DNA from: Eulemur rufifrons
Lineage: Eukaryota; Chordata; Mammalia; Primates; Lemuridae
Reading direction: 5' to 3'
Assembly (NCBI RefSeq): GCF_041146395.1
Contig: NC_090996.1
Location: forward strand, 35,240,738 to 35,304,737
DNA: 64,000 bases
Part shown: piece by piece, positions 12,035 to 24,604 of the stretch
How positions within the stretch are numbered: the stretch's first letter is position 1
How the letters are laid out: each line of letters starts with the position of its first letter
Translations under genes and position numbers: made by a program
Notes under the pieces: generated by a model
Told to the model about the DNA's origin: nothing
Databases searched by the model: none
The model's input: only the letters and a program-made list of their open reading frames with translations

Positions 12035-14708
12035 CTAGTAGGCGGGCACCTGGTACCCTTTGGGGCTGGTGTCCAGGGTCTCGGTGAAGGGCGGGCTCTG
12101 GTAGGTCTCGGTGCCCTCCACGCCGCTGCCCACTGGGTAGCCGGGGTAGGCCTGGCCCGCCCCGGCGCTCAGCTGTTCGGTGGCGAAGAGTGACATGTCG
12201 GTGCCCAGGCGGAACCGCTGCAGGGCCTTCACGGTGAGCGCCACCTGGGCGGGGACCCGCGGTCAGCCAGGGCCGACTGCGCCCCGCCCCCCGGCCCGCC
12301 CGCCGCCCACCCGCCGCCCGCACTCACCCAGCTGAGGACTGAGAAGAAGCTGAAGGCTATGGCTGCCCGCGCCGCGTCCCCCGCCTGCGCCGTGCCGGGC
12401 CCGGGCGCCGTGCGCTGCCACTGGTTGGCGAGGAAGCAGAAGCCCACGAACCACAGGAAGGACCAGAGCCCTGGAGGCGGCGGGCGCGGGTCGGGCGGCG
12501 CTCCACGCGGGCAACCCGCGCGGCCTCGGCCGAACCGCACCGGGCGTCGGGCGGCGGCTGGGCCGAGCCTCCCCGCTCCGCCCCCAGACGCGCAGGTGCA
12601 GCCCGAGGGGCCCCGCCCCCAGCCCGCCCCGCCCGCCCGCCGGAAGCCCTGCCCCGCGCACCTGAGAAGCCCAGGTCGAGCAGCACGGCGCGCCGGCGGT
12701 CGCGGACGCTGCTGATCTGCTGGAAACGCACGTCGAGCAGCAGGAAGGCGGCGCAGGCCAGGAAGGCCCCCAGGCCGAGCGCGACGCCGAAGCGGCAGGC
12801 GCCCGCGTTCCCGTTGAAGACGCAGCGCAGCTCGGGGCCGCTGTCGGCGTTCACGTAGCCCTCGTTGATGATGGGCCCGAAGACGGCGATGGAGAACACC
12901 TGCGGCGGCGGGCGGCGCTCAGCGCCCGCGGGGTCCCTCCGCCCGCCCAGACCCAAGGCCTCCGTCGCCCACCCCGAGCGCCCCATCCCGGGCCGGTCCC
13001 TGCAGCACCCGCCGCTCTCTGGGTGGAGGCTCTTCGTGCAACCCTTCCTTTCCCACCCCTCGCGTATTTAGCAGCCATGACAACATGAACCGCTCACTGA
13101 GCATCTGCCATGCCCAGGCCCCGAGCTAAAACCACTACGTTTGCTCAGTGAACTCTGCAAATGCCCCACGCGGCCGCCTTTGTTCTCGTCCCCTTTATAA
13201 ATGGAGAAATTGGGGCCTCAACAGGTGAAGTGACCTGGCCAGCATCGCGTGGTTGACAGCCGAGGCCAAGATTCAACCAGGTTCTCCAAACCGCGTGGGG
13301 CCCGTGGGGTCCCCCCAGAGCCACTGGAGAGTGCGGAACAGGGGCCTTCGCCTGGATCGGTGACTCCCGGGCTGGAGCCGGAGGGGCAGGGGTGCAGCGG
13401 GGGCAGGTGCCAGAGCTGTTGCCAGGCCCCGTGCAGCCCGCCCGTCTTCTAGCCAAATGGGGCAAGGGCACAGCTCATGGAGTGCTGGGATGGAGAAGTG
13501 TCCCCGCACCTTCCCGCACTTGGTGGACACCCGAGGGATGATGACCCCCGCGTGACTGTGATTAATTACTAATGTCGCCCTAAGTGTTTGGGCTCAAACA
13601 AGACACCATGGACCTCTGGGGTTCAGTCACACCTCAGTGCCTCTGCTCACCAGTTCTGGCGGGCAGGTATGAGGTGGACCACGGTCATTTTAGCCAGACG
13701 CTGCTCTTTCAGCTCTGGGCAGCCCTCTGTTGCCAAGAAAAGACCTCCAGTCTCAACTTCTTCCTTTCGCTCTTTTCCCGACCCAGCTCCGAAATACAAC
13801 AGTCGGGGGGAAGCCAGGGCATGGGCATGTCCCCCAACAGTGGGCCACAAGCCTGGACATGAGCCAGGACCAGAACGCAGGGCTCCAGCTTCCTGGTCGG
13901 GTCAGAGTCACTCCACCGGGAAGGCGGAGGCCCTCGGCCCCACCATGGCGCAGCCTCCTCAAAGACCGGCATGGGGGTGCGGCCGGCGCCAGCTTGAGCG
14001 GCTGGACAAACCGAGAACTCGGCACCGTCCCGGGTGGGAAGGAGGGGCAAGGCCCCGGTCCTAGGGATGCCCCTGGACCTGCCCCTCCTGCCACCTCCAG
14101 GAAGCCTCCCCCAGCCCCAGCCCCTCCTCCCTCAACTCACAGCTGGACTGGGGGGCGGGGGAAGGACCAGTTCCTTCCGGAGCCTGGAGGGTGTGTGCGG
14201 GGAAGGGGCGAGGCTCTGCACGATCTCTCTCGGCTGCCTGTAGCCCCCTCCTCGTGCCCCTCCGCGAATCCGGTCCCGACCCGGTGCCCGCTTCCAGGTC
14301 ATGCGAACAGGAAAAGCGGAGCGAGGGCTGAGGAGGGGGCTTGACATTAGCTCTAAAGAGGAATTAGGGGGTAGGGGCGACTGGCGGTGACCTCTCAAGG
14401 TCCCTCTCCTTGGCCGCGGGTCTCTCCCCCGCCCAAAGGTGGGCGCGCCCAGCCGGGTGACGTCACCCCAACCTGCGGCCGGCGGGGGAGGGGCCGGCGA
14501 GGATGAGGAGGAGGTTCGGGGGCGAGGGGCAGGGGGCGGGAGGGCATGAGGGCCGCGGGGCGAGGCGGGGTCCGGAGCCGCAGCCGGAACCTGGGCGGGG
14601 GCCACTCACCCAGGACGCGACCCGCAGCAGGGTCTGGGGCCGCTTCGCGAAGCTCACGGGGTCCAGGGCGGCCCCCGCGCGGCCGGCGCCGAACGAGGCA
14701 CCCTCCAT
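12035..14708 (-). CDS. SYNGR3: Synaptogyrin-3, four coding exons, 229 aa
   Basis: Synaptogyrin-3 is a synaptic-vesicle protein with four membrane spans (MARVEL fold) that interacts with the dopamine transporter. The coding exons on the minus strand are 14708-14610, 12899-12662, 12470-12328 and 12244-12035. All joins keep frame and sum to 690 nt. The protein starts MEGASFGAGRAG and has membrane spans at about residues 33-50 (FSIAVFGPII), 70-95 (GVALGLGAFLACAAFLLL), 105-125 (WSFLWFVGFCFL) and 140-165 (AIAFSFFSVLSWVALTV). The cytosolic tail ends SPKGYQVPAY. Cysteines of the first luminal loop (ELRCVFNGNAGACRF) are present. The 229-residue length equals the human protein. Intron 1 (12900-14609) contains a MIR near 13170-13290. 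Confidence 0.96.
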
Positions 14709-15080
14709 GGCCGGCCCGGGCGGGACGCGCGCCCCAGCGCCCTGTGTCCGTCTGTCCTCCGGCCGGCCCCGCCCGAGGCCGCCCGGGTCCGCTGCTGCTG
14801 CCGCTGCTACGGGTGGTAAGGATGCTGCAGCTGCCGCCGCCGCGTCCCGGGAGCGCGCGCCGGCCGCGGCGGGGGCGCGCGGGGCGGGGCCGAGCCGGCG
14901 CCCCCCCGCCGGGTCCACGCGCGCGGGGCCGGAGCCTTCCTCTCCCTCCGCCCCGCCCACCTCCGTCCCCCGCCCGCCCCTGCGTGATCCGGTCCGAGAC
15001 CACCCTCCGGACCTGCCGCCGGGCCTCCAGGGTGAAGCGGGCAGGGAGGGACCGGGCTCAAACTCCGCTGCAGCCTGGAG
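14380..15080 (-). promoter_or_regulatory. SYNGR3: SYNGR3 CpG-island promoter
   Basis: This is a dense CpG and GC-box stretch around the SYNGR3 start codon (ATG at 14708). A CTG/CCG-rich 5' UTR at about 14790-14850 gives several short Pro/Ala/Leu pseudo-frames on both strands. No TATA box is evident. The transcription start is probably in 14750-15000 but cannot be fixed from sequence alone. Confidence 0.65.
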
Positions 15081-17064
15081 GATGGACAGGACGTGACTGC
15101 GCTTCTCGGAGCAGGGCCCCGCCCTCCCGGGAGCCACGGCCTGGCTGCCTTGTGCCCCTGCGGGACCCCGGGTACCTTCCCTTGCGCTCCTTTCAGGCCA
15201 GCCTGGCAGGAGTTCAGGTGAGTCCTGTGTTTGTCTAGAGCACTGAGAAAAGTCTGCCTTTATCGAGCATTTATATGCCAAGTGCTTTCCTGCGGGAGGG
15301 AGGGACTGTTCTTCAGCATCTCTCAGCTTCTAAGCCCCCGTTTTTCAGATGGGCAGATAAGCAGGTCAGTTGAGTTCCTTGACCACAGAAAGTGAAGAGC
15401 TGGAATTCGAACCCAGGTCCCTGCTGTACCAACCCTGTGGACAGATGGTGGCGCCTGTCCCAGCTGGGCACAGGGGCAGGGCAGGTGCTGCCCACTGTAT
15501 TTCGTCCAGTCCATTACACTGTGCGTCCAGTCCCGTCCCCTCTGTGTGTCACCGTCTCCCCCTTTCACTTGATCATTCACATCAGCACCCAAAATGCTGC
15601 ACTTTCTTCCAGAAAAAACCCAAAACCCTTCTCAACCCCACTCCCCGTCCAGCTGCCGCACATGCTGCTCCCTTCAGCAGCAAACTCCATGGGGACCCTC
15701 TGCTCCCACTACTTCTCCCCACCCCTCTGAAACCCAGGGTGACCGAGCTCCCACCACTCCACCCAAATGCACGGTTGCCAGTGACCCCCACTCCCAACCC
15801 CATGGGCAAGTTTCAGATGCTGCCATTCCCTCCCTCCAGGATTCCGAGGTCATCCTTGGGTCCCTCCTCTTGCCCACTTTGTGACCTGCAAGCCTTAGGG
15901 GACCAAGGTACGATTTTGGGGTCTCCTCCCTCTAAGCTAGTTCCTTTGGTCTATGTGTCAGCCCTGGAGTGCCAGCTCCAGCCAGAACCTTCCCTGGCAC
16001 TGGAGCTCCACTTGCCTCGGCCTGGATGGTCTGGAAAACGGCCTGAGGCAAAGTGAAGTTTTAATGGGGGGTGAAGTGGGGAAGACAGGGAAAAACGAAA
16101 GCAAGGCAGGGAGGAAGGCAGCAGACACAGCAGGGTGACCCTACCGACCACAGCACCACTGGAGAGCCTGGGTGCTTCCTGGTGCACTTGCAGAAGGCCA
16201 GAGAGAAGCCTGTGCCTGGGGGAGGGAGGAGGAGCAACTTCTCTCTCCTTTATGCTGCCTGGCCCCCTGGGCAGCCCCTGCAGAAGCCAGCACCCCACAG
16301 GGCCAATCAGGTAGAGGTACCTGCAGCTCCGTCTGCATGAGGTGTCCAAGGTCAACTTGTTCCCAGGGAAAGGCTGAGACACCTGGAGGATAGAGGTGCC
16401 CAGAGCTTTATGACCACAGGCCTGGGACACACATTGTGGCTGGGCTGTTCTGGCTGGGAGCCAAGGCCTAGAGGCAGGTGGAACTGAGATCTGGGGAAGC
16501 CCAAAAGCTGGGTTCAGGTTACCCCTAAACATGCTGCACTGTCTTCTCCGTCTCGCTGATGCACAGAGTGACTCCCAACAGTCTCCTCTGGCTCCTTTCT
16601 CAATCTGGGGATTCTCTGGTTCTATCTTCAAGGGATCAAACATCCTCTCCCCGGGGTGAGCCTCCCTCTCAGCTGGCACATGGGTGACTGTCCCGGCTTC
16701 CTAACCTTCATCTGCTTCATCCCAGCTCAGCAGCCAGAAGGACTTTCCAAAAGTCACATCACTCCCTGCCATACCTGGCTCCAAACGCTCCAAGAGCTTG
16801 GAGTTAAAGCCATGTCTTTGCTGGGGCCTTGCAGACCTTGTGCCATCACCTTTCCTTGTCTCTCTGACCTCCAGCAGCTACTCTGGCCCGCTGTGCCCCA
16901 GCCCATCGGCTGCCTTACTGTTGCCGGCTCCCACCTGGGGACCTCTCCCTCCTCCTAAGGAGCCAGAAGCCCAGATGGGAAAGCACAGCTGAATACAGAA
17001 GGGCAGGAGCAGGCCCTGTCCCTTGCTGCGAGCCCCAGCACAAAGCACACTGAAACCAGGTCCT
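15081..17064. other. Spacer between SYNGR3 and GFER with MIR and L2 relics
   Basis: About 15255-15425 is a MIR in minus orientation ('TTTATCGAGCATTTATATGCC…GAGCTGGAATTCGAACCCAGG'). About 16735-16900 resembles the L2 3' end in plus orientation ('TCACATCACTCCCTGCC…CTCCAAACGCTCCAAGAG'). 15570-16050 is C-rich, low-CpG and unassigned. No gene is visible. Confidence 0.6.
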
Positions 17065-17735
17065 TAGTCACTTCTCCAATGTTTTATTTTGGCCTCAAAC
17101 TCTGAGGAGGCTGTCCCCATGAAGCCTCTGTTTACAGGCCTGGCACAGCTATGGAAGGCCCTGTGCCAGGCAGGGAGTCGGCAGCATGGTTGGTGGACCC
17201 TCAAGGGAGAACCCTGCCTGGGCTTCCCTGGAAGGACTGAGCGGAGTGGAGACCTCAGCGCCCAGGCCTCATTCCTGAAGTGGACGGCACAGAGCTACTG
17301 GGGCCACAGGCACTGCAGGTGTCCCCACTGTAGGCGTGGGAAGGCAATGGCCTGGCCTCAAGGGGCAGGCATAGGGAAGCCCAGCCAGGCCTGCTGTCTT
17401 CTTGTGTGAGGAACTTGGTGCCAGGGTGTGGGCTGAGCAGAAGGCTGCATCCTGGATGCTAAGGGGCATCCCAGGCTGCTCCCACCTCCCTCACCTGCAG
17501 TCCCGCGGGGCTGGGGCTGAGGAGGCCAGCAGGGTGCCTGCAGTGTGCAGTGGGCACCTCCACTTCTACCCCAAACCTGAGAGGGGCAGGACCCCATGGG
17601 CAGTGTGCTGGTGGCCACCCAATTGAGATACAACAGGCTCTGGCTCTGTTCACTTTAATGAGTGCCCTGCTCCTGTCCAGCCAGGCCACCCCATGGGCCC
17701 TGGCTGGCTGCCCCATGGGCTCTGGCTGCCACTCT
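17065..17735 (-). other. GFER: GFER 3' UTR with poly(A) signal
   Basis: Minus-strand AATAAA at 17088-17083 puts the mRNA end near 17065. A second possible signal, ATTAAA, lies near 17658. No other feature is seen. Confidence 0.7.
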
Positions 17736-20380
<2,645 letters not shown>

Positions 20381-22407
20381 CCTGATCGCTGTTCCGGCGC
20401 TGAGAACGGGGAACGAGACTCCGTTCCCCGATCGCCTCACCTCACTGCCCAGTCAGTGGCCAAGACAAGCAAAGCCAGGAGTCACTGATAATCCTCACTT
20501 GCCAGCTGTGGCGGGGCGCGGACAGGCGTGGCAAATCTGGAAGGCCTCCTTCAGGAGGCGACCCTTGGACAGGGGCCCGAAGGATGAGGAATCGGCCGAG
20601 GACTACTCTCAGGGCCAAGCCCAAGCTGGGAGGGTCCTGGCGTTTTGCAGAGGCAGAAAGCCCGTGGGCAGGACGTTCGGGAGGCTGGCGGGAGGGCAGG
20701 TCCAGAGCTGGGCAGGGGCCCACCAAGGATCTTGCCAGCTGCTGTGGGAACTCGGAGTTTCTCTTAAGGGCAGTGGGAAGGTGCTGGGCGGTTTTGGGCA
20801 AGGCTACCCCAAGCGGATCCCATTTCTGTTTTGCAAAGATCCCTCTGCCTGTGATATGGGGAGTGGCTTTCATAGGGGCAAGTGAGGAGCACAGGGATTG
20901 GGGGAGCTGTTGTGGCTGCTCAGGGAGAGAAAGGGTAGGGGCGAGGCAGAGGAAAAGTGGACAAGACGGTTTCCTGGAGGGATGTCTCAGAGGCTGACCC
21001 CTCCTTGGAGGGGGTTGGGGTAGGGGGAATCCCAACACAGAGCTGGTGGCCTCAGCACCAGGAAGAGCCATTGTGTCAGGGTTGAATGTGGCTCTGGAAA
21101 TTACTATAAGGAAGCAATCTGGAGAGGTGGGGCACCTGGGTGAGCCCTCTGTCCAGAGATTCCAGGGCCTGCGACCTCCCCCAGCTGATGGGAGAATGAG
21201 TCCCTCCTGACCGCAGAGGTTGTGTTTGCAGAAAGTTGTGATAAATCATGAATTCAGAAGGGGCTCTCAAGACAGTCCTAATGACCGCCTCCCCAACCCC
21301 CCAAGCGCCAGTGACTGCAAGGATGGACTCTCTTCAGCCCTGCCCAAGTCTCCCCACTACAGAACTCCTAGGGAGAGCCTGTGAGGTCTGGGCCCCACCC
21401 CACCCCCCAGCATGCACAAAAAAACTCACAATAACTATTCATTTAATTCTTTTTTTTTTGAGACAGAATCTCACTCTGTTGCCTGGGCTAGAGTGCTGTG
21501 GCGTCAGCCTAGCTCACAGCAACCTCAAACTCCTAGGCTCAAGCGATCCTACTGCCTCAGCCTCCCGAGTAGCTGGGACTACAAGCATGCGCCACCATGC
21601 CCGGCTAATTTTTTCTATATATATATTTTTAGCTGTCCATATACTTTCTATTTTTAGTAGAGACAGGGTCTCGCTCTTGCTCAGGCTGGTCTTGAACTCC
21701 TGAGCTCAAACAATCTGCCTGCCTTGGCCTCCCAGAGTGCTAGGATTACAGGCGTGAGCCAGCGCGCCCGGCCGATATCCATTTAATTCTTATTTCCTCC
21801 TGTGTGACTTGGGGACATTAAGAGTAATCTTTCCTCCAATATTAGGATTAAGGCAGACAAGGCACTTAAAGCCCTAGGCATTGAGTGCTTGGTTCCAGAT
21901 GACAAGCCCCTCAGGCCAATTCAAAGACAGAGCTGTCGGGTGCACTGAGGCAGGATATCGCAGCACCTTGCAGGGCCAGGAGAGCCCAGAGATGTGTGCC
22001 AGCAGACTGGTGGCAGTTTGGTGACCCTCCCTTCTCCCCCCTCTTCCCATGGCCAGATTCAAGGGGGGGAGCCAGGCAGCAGCCCCAGCCCCTCTACCAC
22101 CCATTCTTCAGGACAGTGTCTTGCACACCTCGAGGGCCAGCAACTCATTCTTCCACCATTCCTGCCTTGGCCCCCCAAGCCCTGTGCTCCAACCCCCAGA
22201 TCTTGGGCATGGGGGACAGCAAGGAAGCTGCAAGGGACCCAGGGGTGGGCGGGGTAGCTCCACAGGGTTGGGGCATCGGCGGGGAATTCCATTCCAGCCA
22301 GTCTTCCGGGTGCCTGGGAGCCTCCTGGAGGGCAGAGGGGCGGCGCAGTCGTCAGCGGTCAGCCGTGCCCACACACTGCAGAGGCCCACAGCTGGGAGGT
22401 CACAGCA
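20381..22407. other. Spacer between GFER and NOXO1 (divergent)
   Basis: Besides the inverted Alu at 21451-21773, nothing was recognised. 22000-22400 presumably includes the NOXO1 promoter and 5' UTR; no TATA box is evident. Confidence 0.5.
21451..21773 (-). repeat. Alu, near full length, with target-site duplication
   Basis: The plus strand reads T-run, 'GAGACAGAATCTCACTCTG', 'GGCGTCAGCCTAGCTCACAG', the 'TAGCTGTCCATATAC' linker and 'GTGAGCCAGCGCGCCCGGCC', i.e. a lemur-type Alu on the minus strand. The duplication CATTTAATTCTT is present on both sides (from 21440 and from 21780). Confidence 0.95.
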
Positions 22408-24392
22408 ATGGCAGGCCCCCGGCACCCCGTTTCAGTGCGCGCGGCAGCCCTGGTGCAGATTAAGCAGCTCCAGGTAAGACCTGGCTAGGTCCCTACCGGT
22501 CCCAAGGGGGAGGAAGAGGGGTCCTGAGTTGCCTCCAACCTTTCCTCCCGCAGACTTTCGCCTTCTCAGTGCACTGGTCAGACGGGAGTGACACTTTTGT
22601 GCGCAGAAGCTGGGACGAATTCAGGCAGCTCCAGGTAAGTGACCCTGGGTGACCCCAACGGACGGTCTTGGCTCCCCCCCACCCCGGCCGGCCAGCTGCC
22701 TCCCAGAGCACGACTCACCAGTGATCCCCCCCTGAGGGCCTCCCTTCCTGTCCTCTCGGGCTTCCAGCTCCTAAGATCTGGGCCAGGGACCCCGCCCTGC
22801 CAAGGGTGCCTGGTGGGCTCTCCAAGACTGATACCCTGGTTCGTGCCTTCAGAAGACCCTCAAAGAGACCTTCCCGGTGGAGGCTGGCCTGCTGCGGAGA
22901 TCTGACCGCGTTCTCCCCAAGCTTCCCGGTCAGGCCAGTGGGGAAGGCAGCGCCTTGTGGGGAGGGGAACGGGGGCCCCGGGGGTGGGTTCCACAGTGTG
23001 CCTTTCTGGTACCTGAAGATGCACCGCTGTTGGCGCACGGGGGACGCACGGGCCGAGGCCTGGCCCGCCTGCGGCTGCTGGAGACCTACTCACGGACACT
23101 GCTGGCGACTGCAGAGCGTGTGGTGCGGAGCCCGGCGCTCACCAGCTTCTTTGCACCGCAACCCCTCGACCTGGAGCCCCAACTGCCACCGGGCAGGTGC
23201 CTGACCCACCCCCAACTCCAGGGCATTTGGAGGCTGGGTGGACTTGGGGATCCTGGCGAGCCCACCCACCCAACCTCTCCCATGTGCCGGCTGCCCTTCC
23301 CAGCCTGGTGATCCTGCCCACCCCTGAGGAGCCCCTATCCCGCCCTGCTGGCAACCTCGCCATCCACAGCCTGGAGACTCAGAGCCTGCGCTGCCTGCAG
23401 CCCTTCAGCACCCAGGACACGCGGGGCAGGTCTTTCCACGTGCAGGCCCAGGAAAGCCTAGACGTGCTGCTGCGACACCCCTCAGGTAGGGCCCTACTGG
23501 AATGGGGATTCGCCCTCTGACCCCTGGTCCTGAGTGGGCCTCGGGATCTGAGTCCCCTCCCACTTGCTGCGCACAGGCTGGTGGCTGGTGGAGAACGAGG
23601 ACCAGCAGACGGCCTGGTTTCCAGCTCCCTACCTGGAGGAGGTGGCCCTAGGCCAGGGCCCAGAGGGGGTGCCATCCATGGGGAGCAGCGGTATGACCCT
23701 CCCCTCCCCCACCGCTATCACTGCACTGTGTGGCAGACTGGGCCAGAGAAAGCACCAGAGAGGGGAGGGTAGCGGTGACAGGGGCCCAGGAGCACATGCT
23801 TAGTCATCACAGCTAGAGGGAGCCCCAAATGGGTTTAGAGTGGTCTCTCAGCACAAAGCCAGGCATAATGGGAGAACCCGGAGAAAAGTGGGGGCCCTGG
23901 CCTCTGTGGTCCCACGGTGATCCCCAAACACCCACCCCTAGGCCCCCAGTTCTGTGCTTCCCGCGCCTACGAGAGCAGCCGCACAGATGAACTGTCAGTG
24001 CCTGCGGGGGCCTGTGTGCGTGTGCTGGAAACGTCCGACCTTGGCTGGTGGCTGTGCAGGTGTGGGAAATGGGGCTGGGGTGGGGTGGGGAGCCTGGGAG
24101 GCGGGCGGCTCCCTAACCAAGCCCTGACCCTCGCAGGTATGGTGGCCGTACGGGACTCCTCCCCGCAGTGCTGCTGCGGCCGGAAGGGCTGGGCGCGCTC
24201 CTCCGTGGGCCCGGGTTCCGTGGTGGGGAGAACAGAGCTGGTGAGGCCCGCGGCGCCCCTGACGCCCCCCAGGCCAGGACCTCTGCCCCTCCCGTGCCTG
24301 CCCGACCCCCGCTGAGTGCCATCCAGAGCCGCTGCTGCACCATCACCCGCAGGGCACTGGGACGGCACCTAGGGCCCCAGGGCCCCCCTTGA
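22408..24392 (+). CDS. NOXO1: NADPH oxidase organizer 1, eight exons, 359 aa
   Basis: NOXO1 is the p47phox-like organizer that brings NOXA1 to NOX1 (and NOX3) at membranes for superoxide production. Exons are 22408-22473, 22554-22634, 22853-22937, 23019-23196, 23304-23485, 23577-23690, 23942-24059 and 24137-24392; the sum is 1080 nt with no stop. Parts in order: PX domain from [10 protein letters not shown] to about residue 130, with the lipid-binding Arg in VRRSW (Arg40); a first SH3 around [19 protein letters not shown]; a second SH3 around [14 protein letters not shown]…GWWLC; and a proline-rich C-terminal segment ([13 protein letters not shown]). Unlike p47phox no autoinhibitory region is seen. 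The 22937/23019 junction is the least certain (see findings). The C-terminus ends GPQGPP and is shorter than the human tail I recall. Confidence 0.94.
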
Positions 24393-24604
24393 GGGCTGGA
24401 ACCACATGGGGGGGGCTGCGCTGTGCACGCCATAACCCCCGTGGGCCGAGGATCAGCAGGATGCCTGCCCCTGTCCTGACTGTCCCTGTCTGTGGCTGCA
24501 CCATCCCCAGCGCTGGGGGAGGAGCAGAGGTGGGGTGGTCGCTGGCTGGGGGGCGAGTTCCCATTTCCTCTGAGTAAAACTCTCTGAATGACCCAAACCC
24601 AGTC
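24393..24604 (+). other. NOXO1: NOXO1 3' UTR, tail to tail with TBL3
   Basis: There is no AATAAA. The only poly(A)-like hexamer is AGTAAA at 24573-24578, which puts the NOXO1 mRNA end near 24590-24600, a few bases before the TBL3 stop codon on the other strand (24607-24605). Confidence 0.55.

Noticed and set aside
14463..15281. Open frames on both strands around the SYNGR3 promoter
   Set aside because: CpG-island composition effect; only the 33 codons of SYNGR3 exon 1 (14708-14610) are supported.
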